Shown one piece after another: positions 33,377 to 42,841 of a stretch of 64,000 nucleotides of DNA. The translations under genes and the position numbers were made by a program. The notes under the pieces are model-generated. The model was not told where the DNA came from, made no database searches, and was given only the letters and a program-made list of their open reading frames with translations. Every line of letters starts with the position of its first letter. Within the stretch, counting starts at the first letter, position 1. Where the stretch lies: the NCBI GenBank assembly GCA_947625055.1, contig CANQMT010000010.1:1-64000 (forward strand). The letters are read 5' to 3'. The stretch is from an uncultured Monoglobus sp. (GTDB lineage Bacteria; Bacillota; Clostridia; Monoglobales; Monoglobaceae).

Positions 33377-36300
33377 ATGACTACAAAATTCAGAAAGCCG
33401 TTGGCGCTTTTGCTGGCGGTCATGATGACGGTCACAATGGTTATGACCGCCCCGATCGTGTCGGCGGCCTCGTATGACGGCGTCACGGCGGCTGCGGAAG
33501 ATCCGGAGAATTTCTGGACCGAAGACGGTCATTATGAATATTTTTATCATCAGCTTAAAGACCGTAACCCCGACGCAATGCGTTTTTACGACGCCCTCAG
33601 GGCAATGTATAATCAGGAGATCTTCAAGACCGGCAACGGCTCGTACGACCTGGTTGAAAATGAAGTCGTAACGCAGACTCAGCTCGCGGCTTACGCAAAC
33701 GGCGACAACACTCTGCTCAATAACTACGGCGCGGCGCGCGACGCGTTCTTCGCGGATTATCCCGAGGTTTTCTATGTCAACACCGACAACCTCACGATAA
33801 CCGTGAAATATAACGCGCAGACCGGTTACAAGGCCTCGCTCGGCGCGGGCAGGACCGACAATTATTACAGAAAAGGCTTTGACAGCGTACAGTCCGTAAA
33901 TACGGCGATCGCTGCTCTTGACGAGTCCATAGAAAGTTACGTAAACACTGCCAATGAGGCGGCAAAGGTCGCGGACCCCACGGCTCCGCCCGCAGCCGAG
34001 GCGACGGAAGCTCCGGCTCCCAGTGCGGGTGTTTACGATCTTGACGATTTAAGACCCGGCACCTCGGACGAGGAAAAGTACAGGGAAAAGACCGCGGAAG
34101 AGAAGATGATCACCGCTGTTCACGATAAGCTGGTCAGAAGCACAGTGTATAAGCTTGACTCCACAATACCCGGCCCTAAGGCCTGCCAGCCCGAGAATAT
34201 CGAGAACGTAAGAACCGCTTACGGCCCTCTGGTCGCGGGCGAGTCTCTCTGCGAGGGTTATTCAAGAGGCTTTAAGTGCATTATGGATAAGCTCGGTATT
34301 CCCTGCGTTCTGGTCCAGGGCGTTTACAAGCACGGCGATGGCGACGAGGAGCTCCATATGTGGAACATGGTTCGTATCCGCGAGGGCGAGAACAATGTTT
34401 GGTACGCCGTAGACTCAACGTTCGACGATCCTTCCGCCTGGAACGGAGAACAGATCGATGCGAAAGACAGCGGCCACGAGTCGACAGAATATCTGCTGGT
34501 CGGCGCCGACATTATGGATAAGCAGCACGTTGCGAGCGGCGAGATGTCCGAGTGTCAGTTTGCTTTCAGTTATCCTGCTCTTGAGATGAGTGGCGTGAGC
34601 TATGACACGGTGTTCTCGCTGAACGGTCTTGACGTTCAGTACACCGAGAACAGCAACTTGTATTTCGGTACAGACATGCCCGCCCCGGCTTTCAAGGTTA
34701 GCTACAACGGCAAGGGCTATGAGAGAGCCGCGCTCGAGGACGGTGTTTATATTCTCGTGAAGCAATATTCAGAAGATACAAGTTCCGTCGAAGGCGGACT
34801 TGTTGGAAATACCGAGTGGGTTTATGCCGATATGGCATTGTATAATTCCGCCGGTGACAGATTTGAAACTGATAATTACACGCTGTTTCCGGCATGGACG
34901 ACCTATTATGCGGAGTTCGCTATCACCAAGGTTCCGCCCAAGGGACATTGGTATCATGGTCAGAGAGTACCGGCAAACCCCGAAATTCCGAACCCTTCAC
35001 CGGATATAAAAGATAATTACGGTCTTGACCGGCTTGATTATCAATATTATAAGGGCGATCCCGCGGGCTTTGAGGCCGAGACGGGCCTGCTCTACAACCC
35101 CGCCAAGAAATATCTTGCGCCTCCGTATATAAAGAGAGGCACTCCCTCGCAGTCGGGCAGAGTTTTGATCCAGGGCAATATGGAGATCGACTGCGAGTAT
35201 TCGTTCGATCAGCCCCTTGAGCAGTTCGCGCCCACTGTGACCGCCGCCGACGGCGAGGCCGAGGGCGAAGTCGTGACACCCAACGGCACACCGATCGATC
35301 TCAAATACGGCGAGGACTACGGAGTTTACGTTTTTGATAAGACCGAGAACAACGCGTCTCTCGGCAATATCAAGGTTGAGGAGGCTGTTCCGTCGATCCA
35401 CTTTGACGGTGACAGAACGGTGACGTTTAAGTTTAAGCCCGATCCGACATGGGCCAGCGACTGCGTTCAGTACCTGATCATATTCAAGACGATGCGCGGC
35501 GTTGTCAGCAAGAAGATACCGAACGAGATAAGCATGGTAACATCGTTCCCCTGCGCGGTATGCGCCTACAGATCAAGAGGATATTTCTGGAACGTTCACG
35601 CGAAGCCGCAGCTTATCAGCGATTCCGACATTGACATTGAGGGCTGGACAGACTCAAGGGGCGACCCCGTTGACCCCGGTCTGTCGCACAGACTGTCTTT
35701 GGTTGTGACCGACACAACTCAAGGCGAGCAGAACGCCATGAACGAGCTGCTCGAAGAAAAGGGAGTTACTCCCAAGGCGAGCAGCATGTATAATATTAAC
35801 CTCACTGTCTGCAAGGCTATGGTTCCCCAGCCGGGCCAGAGCGTGAGAGTTATGATGGGCTTCCCCGAGCCTTACGGCCCGGACGACGCCGGCGTTAAGT
35901 TCACAGCCTACCATTATAAGCAGGACGAGCGCGGAAACACCATCGGCGTTGAAGAGATCCCCTGCGAGGTTACTCCCTACGGCCTGGTTATCCTGTGCAG
36001 CAGCTTCAGCCCCTTCGCGGTTGTCGTTACCGACAAGACCGAAGCGGAAAAGGAAGCGGATAAGAAGGTAAAGACCTTTGTTGTTACGAACAACAACGGC
36101 GGAACGGTTACATACAGCAACACCGACGAAGACGGCGTTATGAAGATCACGGAGGAAAAGCCCGATCAGACATTCACGGTAACACCCGAACAGGGCTATG
36201 TTATCGAGCAGATAAGCATAGGCAGCGACGTTAAGTACTCAAATCCCGACGGAACCAAGAGCGGAGCCGAGACGGTAAAAGTAAACTTTAATGATTACAA

Positions 36301-39300
36301 GGATCTGACCGCGGCGGCTATGGTAAGCGTTAAGTTCGCTCCGCAAGCCGTTCTTGAAAAAGAGGCGGAGGAAAACAAGAAATCGGGCGACACAACGGTC
36401 GTTCAGGTGGTTCCCAACGAGGTGCCCGAATCCGTGCCCACAGAGACTCCGACAACAGAGCCGACCGAGGCTCCCGCGACTGAGCCGCCGGCTACGCCCA
36501 CGACTGCGCCCACAACTGCGCCCACATCCGGACCCGCCGGTCCCGCGATAGTTAAGGCGTATCTCGACCATAAGGGCAACACGGTAGCGGTTCTCTCGAA
36601 CATTGACAGCGGAGTCGCTGTTGCCGCCAAGTATGACGGCGGCGCGCTTGTTGCCGAAAAGCACGAGGATATTAATGGCAATACTGTAATATTCAGCGGC
36701 ATAGAGGCGGATAAGATCATGGTTTGGAAATCTCTTGACAGCGTTGAGCCTATCTGCGAGGCAAAAGATGTCAGCCCGGTAGCCCCCGATATAAACGGAG
36801 CGGACATAAACTTCACAGAATTGGGCTTCGTGCCTGTATATGATGAGGAATCGGGCTTCGGCTTTGTTTCAACATCCGGCGCGATCATGCCCGAGGGCTA
36901 TGACAGAGTTGTCGCCGGCACAGACAAGATCACGGCCGGCGCTGACGGTGCGAGTGTTACCGAAAGCGACGGAGATTACCTGAGCAGCAAATACAAAGAC
37001 AGCTCGAGCTACACTAACTACGGCGGACTGATTTACAGATTTGACACGGATCCCGGCGCGTATCACGTTGAAGTAACGCTCGGCGGAAGCTCAACATCGG
37101 CGAACACCAAGATCGCTCCCACCGGCATGGACGCTTCAAGACTTACGGGCACCGCAGCATGGGATACGGCGGGGCACGTCGCGAGAACGGCGTCCGCGTC
37201 ATGGAACGAGAACACATGGTCATATGACTTCGCGACGGGCGACAGCTTTGTTGAGCTTGACATAGAGCCCACGACCCTGCCCACCACCGAGAAGCCTCAG
37301 ACCGTTACGGTTCAGTCGATAAAGATCACTCCGATCGCCGCGCAGGCAGCCGGCGACAAGCCCACGATCCATATCTTGGGCGACTCGACGCAAAAGACAT
37401 ACACATTTAACGAGACGATCAGCTCATGGGGCCAGACGCTCTATAAATACTTTGATCTGAGCAAGGTCAATGTTGTCAATTACTCAATGGGCGGACGCTG
37501 CATGAGAAACAACTACACCGAAGGCAGATTTGACGATGTTCTTATAAACGGCAAGGCGGGCGACTATGTGTTCCTGCACTCCGCGCATAACGACGAGTCT
37601 CCCGCGGAGACGCGCTTTGACAGAGGCTGCCAGTATAAGGACGGCGACAAGACAAAGGCAAACGCCCTCTATAACAGATGGCTGGATATGTACGTAAGCG
37701 CGATCAAGGCGCGCGGCATGATTCCTGTTCTGGTATCGCCAATGCCGAGAAGCGCCGGCGGAGCTACGACATTCAATCCCGATTCGCCTGCCAACATGAA
37801 GGCAAAGGCGGCGTCCGATCCCGAGGTAGCTTATGTTGAGCTGTACCAGGGAGCGGTCGATTACTACAGCAAGCTCGACAAGAACGAGGGCACATGGACA
37901 TACAACAGTGTTGAGGCAGGCGAGACGCCCGCGAACAACTCGGCAAACGGCGCGAACGGCGACGGCACTCACTACAGAGAGGCGGCCGCGAAGCAGTTCT
38001 GCCGCATAATACTCCAGAGCATTTACGATCAGAGTGTTGCCGCGGATGACAAATACACCGACAAGGCGATCATGGAGAAGCTGGTTTCTTACATGCCCGA
38101 GACGGTCAAGGCTGCTGCTGCGTCCGAGAACCACGACTGGTCGGCGGTACTGCCCGAGCAGGCGAGCGACGTTGACGCGGTTGACGTTGTTCCCGGCGCT
38201 ACAAAGCAGGCGAGAGAAAATTACTATTACAGAACATCGATCGAGAAGGCTTTGCAGATCGGCGCGCTCCATAAGGACAGCGACAATAACTTCAAGCCCA
38301 CTCAGACGATAACCGTCGGCGAGTTCGCGAGAGGCATGGAAAAGGTATTCGGCCTCGAAGAAAACTCACTGACAAACTACACCAAGACGTATGCGGAGCT
38401 TCAGGCGGAGGCGGCGTCGGCGGACGCGGCGGAGTATGTTCCGGTTGTTTCCGGCCCCGCGGATTACGCGCCGGGCGAGGCTCAGGCTGCGGCGGGTCAG
38501 CACACTATCACCGTTAAGCAGGTCGAGGGCGGCGAGATCACCGTTTACAACAACAGCGCGTTTAAGACCGCCACCGGAGACGTTCCCTCGGGAGTAAAGG
38601 CCAATGAAGTATTCGCGGATAATGATTACATGACAATGACCGCTCCTAATGAATTAAAAGCCGGCAATGACGGCAGCGGCAAATTCGACAACAGCGAGAT
38701 CTCGACCAATTACTTCGAGTTCCGCAATGCGAGTCCCGAGAAGATAGTAAAATATCACTCGAAGGCCGATGGAAAGATCACGGTATACGCTCGCTTTAAC
38801 GACAACAAAGCCATTGAGCTCACGGATGGCACCGATACACAGTCTCAGACTCTGCCCGGCAACGGCACAGGCGACACGGTCTACGGCACGGTTCAGTTTA
38901 ACGTGAAGGCCGATACCGATTATCAGCTCTGGGCGCGCGGCGGCACAGGCAGACTGTTCGGAGTTAAGTATGAGTCGACCAACTATCCACAGTCAAAAGA
39001 GTCAATGGTTGTTAATGACGGCGACGAGATAAGAGTTGTAGCAATAGCTAAAGACGGTTATCTCAATGACAAGATCACATTAAACGGCAAGCCTGTATCA
39101 TCCGGCACCGGAAGAGAAGCTATTTTCGAGGCTGACGCTGATTGCGAAGTTTCGGCGATCTACAAGAGCGAGCCTGCGTTTGTTGATACCACAATAATCG
39201 CGAGCGATGCCGCGCTGACGCGCGAGGCAATGGGCGCGATCCTGCACGACGCTTATCTCGCGGCTTACGGCAAGGATGAAAACGGCGCATGGAACAAGGT

Positions 39301-39715
39301 TCCCTACATGAACCAAAACGGCGGCGTTCCCTCGCCCGATGACCCGAACTATGATCCCAATATCAAGTATGAGGGTTCTCCCTACATACCGCTGGTAGGC
39401 TGGGCGGCGCTTCAGGACATAGGAAGCATTACCCCCTCGCTTTACGGCAAGGTCAAGGAAGCTTATAACTTAGGCCTGATGCGCTCCGAGAAGGACCTCA
39501 CAAGAGGCCAGATCAAAGTCGGCGACGAGCTTGAGCCCCAGGCGGAGGTAACAAGAGCGAAGGCGGCGAAGGCGCTGGTATTCTGCTTCATTCTCACGCA
39601 GGAACCCAACGAGGAAAGCCAGATCATACCCGACAACCACAACTACGCGGCTGAGACGGTCGGCGATATTATCGCTCCCAATCCGGATGCTCCCTCAACG
39701 CCTTATACAAAATAA
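33377..39715 (+). CDS. Giant secreted protein: transglutaminase-like + SGNH esterase + SLH
   Basis: 2112 residues. A signal peptide lies at 1-32. A transglutaminase-like cysteine domain has Cys in GESLCEGYSRGF (~290), His in EELHMWNMV (~325) and Asp in YAVDSTFDD (~345). Beta-rich linkers follow, then a Thr/Pro/Glu spacer (~1015-1055), and a carbohydrate-binding-like sandwich (~1220-1320). A rhamnogalacturonan acetylesterase-type SGNH hydrolase has HILGDSTQ (~1331), SMGGR (~1374), HSAHNDES (~1401) and GDGTHYREA (~1528). Another sandwich (~1750-1850) and degenerate SLH segments (~1615, ~1900, ~2010) complete it. Probably a wall-anchored pectin deacetylase; the role of the first domain is unknown. 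AAAAGGAGG precedes the ATG. Confidence 0.82.
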   Translation: MTTKFRKPLALLLAVMMTVTMVMTAPIVSAASYDGVTAAAEDPENFWTEDGHYEYFYHQLKDRNPDAMRFYDALRAMYNQEIFKTGNGSYDLVENEVVTQTQLAAYANGDNTLLNNYGAARDAFFADYPEVFYVNTDNLTITVKYNAQTGYKASLGAGRTDNYYRKGFDSVQSVNTAIAALDESIESYVNTANEAAKVADPTAPPAAEATEAPAPSAGVYDLDDLRPGTSDEEKYREKTAEEKMITAVHDKLVRSTVYKLDSTIPGPKACQPENIENVRTAYGPLVAGESLCEGYSRGFKCIMDKLGIPCVLVQGVYKHGDGDEELHMWNMVRIREGENNVWYAVDSTFDDPSAWNGEQIDAKDSGHESTEYLLVGADIMDKQHVASGEMSECQFAFSYPALEMSGVSYDTVFSLNGLDVQYTENSNLYFGTDMPAPAFKVSYNGKGYERAALEDGVYILVKQYSEDTSSVEGGLVGNTEWVYADMALYNSAGDRFETDNYTLFPAWTTYYAEFAITKVPPKGHWYHGQRVPANPEIPNPSPDIKDNYGLDRLDYQYYKGDPAGFEAETGLLYNPAKKYLAPPYIKRGTPSQSGRVLIQGNMEIDCEYSFDQPLEQFAPTVTAADGEAEGEVVTPNGTPIDLKYGEDYGVYVFDKTENNASLGNIKVEEAVPSIHFDGDRTVTFKFKPDPTWASDCVQYLIIFKTMRGVVSKKIPNEISMVTSFPCAVCAYRSRGYFWNVHAKPQLISDSDIDIEGWTDSRGDPVDPGLSHRLSLVVTDTTQGEQNAMNELLEEKGVTPKASSMYNINLTVCKAMVPQPGQSVRVMMGFPEPYGPDDAGVKFTAYHYKQDERGNTIGVEEIPCEVTPYGLVILCSSFSPFAVVVTDKTEAEKEADKKVKTFVVTNNNGGTVTYSNTDEDGVMKITEEKPDQTFTVTPEQGYVIEQISIGSDVKYSNPDGTKSGAETVKVNFNDYKDLTAAAMVSVKFAPQAVLEKEAEENKKSGDTTVVQVVPNEVPESVPTETPTTEPTEAPATEPPATPTTAPTTAPTSGPAGPAIVKAYLDHKGNTVAVLSNIDSGVAVAAKYDGGALVAEKHEDINGNTVIFSGIEADKIMVWKSLDSVEPICEAKDVSPVAPDINGADINFTELGFVPVYDEESGFGFVSTSGAIMPEGYDRVVAGTDKITAGADGASVTESDGDYLSSKYKDSSSYTNYGGLIYRFDTDPGAYHVEVTLGGSSTSANTKIAPTGMDASRLTGTAAWDTAGHVARTASASWNENTWSYDFATGDSFVELDIEPTTLPTTEKPQTVTVQSIKITPIAAQAAGDKPTIHILGDSTQKTYTFNETISSWGQTLYKYFDLSKVNVVNYSMGGRCMRNNYTEGRFDDVLINGKAGDYVFLHSAHNDESPAETRFDRGCQYKDGDKTKANALYNRWLDMYVSAIKARGMIPVLVSPMPRSAGGATTFNPDSPANMKAKAASDPEVAYVELYQGAVDYYSKLDKNEGTWTYNSVEAGETPANNSANGANGDGTHYREAAAKQFCRIILQSIYDQSVAADDKYTDKAIMEKLVSYMPETVKAAAASENHDWSAVLPEQASDVDAVDVVPGATKQARENYYYRTSIEKALQIGALHKDSDNNFKPTQTITVGEFARGMEKVFGLEENSLTNYTKTYAELQAEAASADAAEYVPVVSGPADYAPGEAQAAAGQHTITVKQVEGGEITVYNNSAFKTATGDVPSGVKANEVFADNDYMTMTAPNELKAGNDGSGKFDNSEISTNYFEFRNASPEKIVKYHSKADGKITVYARFNDNKAIELTDGTDTQSQTLPGNGTGDTVYGTVQFNVKADTDYQLWARGGTGRLFGVKYESTNYPQSKESMVVNDGDEIRVVAIAKDGYLNDKITLNGKPVSSGTGREAIFEADADCEVSAIYKSEPAFVDTTIIASDAALTREAMGAILHDAYLAAYGKDENGAWNKVPYMNQNGGVPSPDDPNYDPNIKYEGSPYIPLVGWAALQDIGSITPSLYGKVKEAYNLGLMRSEKDLTRGQIKVGDELEPQAEVTRAKAAKALVFCFILTQEPNEESQIIPDNHNYAAETVGDIIAPNPDAPSTPYTK

Positions 39716-39762
39716 CACGGTTTAATAATTTTAAAAATTATTAATAGATTTCTTCCCAGAAA

Positions 39763-39793
39763 GCGGCGGGCAAATTGCCCGCCGCTCCGTTTA
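39763..39793. terminator. Terminator between the giant SLH gene and the membrane protein gene
   Basis: Perfect GC-rich palindrome GCGGCGGGCAA/TTGCCCGCCGC with little loop, between two convergent genes. Confidence 0.75.
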
Positions 39794-40387
39794 TTATATT
39801 AAGTTTTTCTTGTGTTGCCGCACCAGCTTTTTGTATTTGGATTTGTTTTCTGAGTTGTATCCGACTATCAGATCGGGTGACGCGGCGGCGATATGCGAGA
39901 GAAGAATTTTCGATTCGACCGGATCGATTTTCATTATTTGAAAATTAAAGCCGCTTTTTGAGTTAAGCACCAATTTTTCCGCCAGGTTCACGCCGTACAT
40001 TTTTTGTATAAGCACGTATGCCCACAATATGTCATCGTACGGAACGATCACATTGAATCTGGCGTAATAAAAAGATTTCGAGCCAAGGTACACGCCCGTT
40101 TTCGGCAGCGACGGCGACGACGGAAAAGTGTCGTTCAGCACGTCAATGCGTCCGCTTTTCCTGAGGACCCCCATGTACCGCATGGGAACGTGATATTTGA
40201 AAGAATATACCAAAAGCAAGATAAGATCAACCATAAGTGAGATCAAGATCGAGATCGGCATATTCTCGTCTCCGTGTCCGGTGTAAATCAAAAAGACGAA
40301 GGCAAACACGGAGAATGCGAACGCCGCGCAGGTCAAAATAAGAATTACGCTTCCTATGGTTGCCGATTTCTCAAATTTTTCCGCCAT
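39794..40387 (-). CDS. Membrane protein with two N-terminal helices and PH-like C-domain
   Basis: About 197 residues. Two membrane segments (IGSVILILTCAAFAFSVFAF near 10-35 and ISILISLMVDLILLLVYSF near 45-65) are followed by a soluble domain that may resemble bacterial PH-like domains (YYARFNVIVPYDDILWAYV). It may belong to an uncharacterised Firmicutes membrane family; function unknown. The ATG at 40387 follows GGAGATAG at good spacing; an earlier in-frame ATG lies inside that site. Convergent with the SLH gene, divergent from the trp operon. Confidence 0.7.
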   Translation of the reverse strand: MAEKFEKSATIGSVILILTCAAFAFSVFAFVFLIYTGHGDENMPISILISLMVDLILLLVYSFKYHVPMRYMGVLRKSGRIDVLNDTFPSSPSLPKTGVYLGSKSFYYARFNVIVPYDDILWAYVLIQKMYGVNLAEKLVLNSKSGFNFQIMKIDPVESKILLSHIAAASPDLIVGYNSENKSKYKKLVRQHKKNLI

Positions 40388-40548
40388 AATAACTATCTCC
40401 AATCTTTAAAAAATATAAATATTCTATTTATAAGTAATAATATCATAAAATTATGAAAAAATCAACAAAATGTTACAATATTTCAAAATATCCGAAAACC
40501 GATCAATAAAATCAAAACAAATAAACGTAAGATAAAAAAAGAAAATTC

Positions 40549-40577
40549 TTGACAAATATCATTAAATGGTATATAAT
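40549..40577 (+). promoter_or_regulatory. Promoter of the trp operon
   Basis: Perfect consensus TTGACA (40549-40554), 17-base spacer, TATAAT (40572-40577). Start predicted near 40584. Confidence 0.9.
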
Positions 40578-40584
40578 ATTATGA

Positions 40585-40637
40585 CAGTTCAGATTAGACG
40601 AGATTAGGTATTTTGAGATGAGATTAGCTGAGACGAG
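40585..40637 (+). promoter_or_regulatory. TRAP (MtrB) binding site: eleven 5-nt-spaced triplets
   Basis: Triplets begin every five bases from 40585 to 40635: CAG, CAG, UAG, GAG, UAG, AUU, GAG, GAG, UAG, GAG, GAG. Eight are (G/U)AG and all eight keep exact 2-nt spacing in one register. The trp RNA-binding attenuation protein is an 11-subunit ring that binds eleven (G/U)AG triplets with 2-3 nt spacers in Bacillus trp leaders. The site starts at the predicted transcription start. mtrB itself is not in the window. Confidence 0.8.
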
Positions 40638-40643
40638 TGGGCT

Positions 40644-40728
40644 GAAATAGCGCCCGATCAACGAGCGGGAAACGAACGGCTCTTGCGCCGCACCGTATGT
40701 GCTGCGCGCTGCGTTCCCGAGCGCTTTT
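40644..40728 (+). terminator. Candidate trp attenuator hairpin
   Basis: After the TRAP site, CGGGAA-CG pairs with CGTTCCCG and an inner GCGC-GCAC with GTGC-GCGC, forming a GC-rich hairpin ended by GCGCTTTTAA (T's at 40725-40728). The T tract is short. GGGC just after the last triplet can pair with GCCC (about 40638-40655), which could form a competing structure. TRAP-controlled termination is inferred from the arrangement. No T-box motif was seen. Confidence 0.5.
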
Positions 40729-40784
40729 AATGATTCTGAATACTTAGTTGGTCTACTCTAATATATTACGAGGAGGCTTTTTTA

Positions 40785-42257
40785 ATGTTTTATCCAACTT
40801 TTGAGCAGGTCGAAGGCTATGCCGAGGAAGGCTATAACCTGATACCTGTCACGCTGTCGGTTTTCGCGGATATGGACACGCCGATCTCGGCTTTCCGAAA
40901 GCTCGAGACCGACAAATACTGTTTTTTGCTTGAGTCGGTAGAGGGCAGCGAGCTTACAAACCGATACTCGTTTATCGGTCGAAATCCGTTCCTCACGTTC
41001 AAGAGCTACGGCGGCAGGGCGGTCATCACCGATTATAACGGCGTTGTGACCGAGCGCGAGGGGAACCCGATCGACATCTTAAACGAATACGCCGACAAAT
41101 TTAAATCCCCGGTCATCGAGGGGCTGCCGTCGTTCAGCGGCGGCGCGGTGGGATGCTTCGCCTATGATCTGGTGCGCCTGACCGAAAAGCTGCCCGAACC
41201 GCCCGAGGACGATCTCAACCAGCCCGACATGCACTTTATGTTCACCGATGAGATCGTGGCTTTTGACAACAAGGCAAAGAAGATCATAATCATGGTGAAC
41301 ATCCACCCCGGCGAAAATCTGCGGTTCAGATACGACCGCGCGGTCGAGCGGCTGATCGAGATCAAGAACGAGCTGGCCGCGCCTCTTGAGCTCAAGTCAA
41401 AGCCCGGCAGCGGATTCAGAGGCTCGGGCGAACCCAAGAGCAACATAACCAAAGAGCGGTTCTGCGAGAACGTGGAGAAGGCGAAGGAATATATCAAAAA
41501 CGGCGATATATTTCAGGTGGTGCTGTCGCAGAGATTCGAGATCGAGAACTACAGCGACCCGTTCAACGCCTACCGCGCGATACGCGTCATAAACCCGTCG
41601 CCGTATATGTATTACTTGAAATTCGATAGCTGCCAGATCGCGGGCGCGTCGCCCGAGATGCTGGTGCGCGTTGAGGACGGGATCGTGTCGAACAGCCCGA
41701 TAGCGGGCAGCCGCCCGAGAGGAAAGACGGCTGAGGAGGATAGGCAGAACGAGTTCGATCTGATCGCCGACCCGAAGGAGAACGCCGAGCACATCATGCT
41801 TGTCGATCTGGGCAGAAACGACGTCGGCAAGGTCTGCGAGTTCGGCAGCGTCGAGGTCACGCGTCTCAAGTATATCCAAAGATTTTCCCACATAATGCAC
41901 ATGACGTCCGACGTGCAGGGCAGGCTGAGATCCGACAAGACCGCGTTCGACGCGCTGCGCGCGGTGCTTCCCGCGGGAACGCTGTCGGGCGCGCCCAAGA
42001 TACGCGCAATGGAGATCATTGACGAGCTCGAGACCCGAAAGCGCGGCTTCTACGGCGGAGCGATCGGCTATATCGGCTTCGGAGGCAGCCTCGATTCCTG
42101 CATAACGATCAGGACGGCGCTGTTTAAGGACAACAAAGCCTACGTCCAGGCCGGAGCAGGTATCGTCTACGACTCGGTCCCCGAGACCGAGTACACCGAG
42201 ACGGTCAACAAGGCTATGGCGATGATACAGGCGATAGAAAGGGCGGGTGATCTTTGA
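40785..42257 (+). CDS. trpE: Anthranilate synthase component I
   Basis: 490 residues, cytoplasmic. Makes anthranilate from chorismate with ammonia supplied by TrpG; first committed step of tryptophan synthesis. The C-terminal chorismate-binding half includes ENAEHIMLVDLGRNDVGKV, PAGTLSGAPKIRAMEIIDE and YGGAIGYIGFGG. The N-terminal half has the LLESVEGSELTNRYSFIGR pattern that contributes to tryptophan feedback binding in the family. AGGAGG precedes the ATG. First gene of trpEGDCFBA, downstream of a TRAP-type leader; trpG overlaps its stop. Confidence 0.97.
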   Translation: MFYPTFEQVEGYAEEGYNLIPVTLSVFADMDTPISAFRKLETDKYCFLLESVEGSELTNRYSFIGRNPFLTFKSYGGRAVITDYNGVVTEREGNPIDILNEYADKFKSPVIEGLPSFSGGAVGCFAYDLVRLTEKLPEPPEDDLNQPDMHFMFTDEIVAFDNKAKKIIIMVNIHPGENLRFRYDRAVERLIEIKNELAAPLELKSKPGSGFRGSGEPKSNITKERFCENVEKAKEYIKNGDIFQVVLSQRFEIENYSDPFNAYRAIRVINPSPYMYYLKFDSCQIAGASPEMLVRVEDGIVSNSPIAGSRPRGKTAEEDRQNEFDLIADPKENAEHIMLVDLGRNDVGKVCEFGSVEVTRLKYIQRFSHIMHMTSDVQGRLRSDKTAFDALRAVLPAGTLSGAPKIRAMEIIDELETRKRGFYGGAIGYIGFGGSLDSCITIRTALFKDNKAYVQAGAGIVYDSVPETEYTETVNKAMAMIQAIERAGDL

Positions 42258-42829
42258 TGAATATAATTATTGATAACTATGACTCGTTCACCTATAATCT
42301 GTACCAATATATAGGTGAGATCGACCCTAATGTCAAGGTTTACAGAAACGACGAGGTCACGGTCGATGAGCTCGAGGCCATGGAGCCGGAGCATATAATA
42401 ATCTCGCCCGGCCCGAAATACCCAAAAGACGCGGGCATATGCATAGAGCTTATAAAGCGGCTTTATACAAAAATCCCGATCATGGGCGTGTGCCTCGGCC
42501 ACCAGTCTATAGGAGAGGCAATGGGCGGCAGAACGATCCATGCGCCGAAGCTGATGCACGGCAAAGCCGACACCGCGAAGATCCTCGATAAGACCTCGGT
42601 GATATTCGGCGGTATAGTCGGAGACGAGATACGTGTCGGCAGATACCATTCGCTGGTGACAGACGAGAGCGCCCTGCTCGGCTGCATGAAGGTCACGGCC
42701 AAGACCGACGACGGCTCGGTCATGGCTATGGAGCATAGGGAATATCCGCTGTTCGGGCTGCAGTTCCACCCCGAATCGGTGCTGACGCCCGACGGAAAAA
42801 CAATGTTAAAAAATTTTTTAAATATATAG
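42257..42829 (+). CDS. trpG: Anthranilate synthase component II (glutamine amidotransferase)
   Basis: 190 residues. Class I amidotransferase supplying ammonia to TrpE. Starts NIIIDNYDSFTYNLYQY. The nucleophile elbow MGVCLGHQSIGEAMG holds the catalytic cysteine near residue 80; QFHPESVLTPDGK holds His and Glu near residue 170. Its ATG shares a base with the trpE stop (TGATG), so translation is coupled. In Bacillus subtilis trpG is in the folate operon; here it is inside the trp operon. Confidence 0.96.
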   Translation: MNIIIDNYDSFTYNLYQYIGEIDPNVKVYRNDEVTVDELEAMEPEHIIISPGPKYPKDAGICIELIKRLYTKIPIMGVCLGHQSIGEAMGGRTIHAPKLMHGKADTAKILDKTSVIFGGIVGDEIRVGRYHSLVTDESALLGCMKVTAKTDDGSVMAMEHREYPLFGLQFHPESVLTPDGKTMLKNFLNI

Positions 42830-42841
42830 GAGTTGAAAATT

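Noticed and set aside
40621-40650. Ten-codon frame in the trp leader as an attenuation leader peptide
   Set aside because: It has no tryptophan codons and no ribosome site; the 5-nt triplet register explains the sequence better.
40638-40784. T-box riboswitch in the trp leader
   Set aside because: The conserved T-box (AGGGUGGNACCGCG) and specifier stem were not found.
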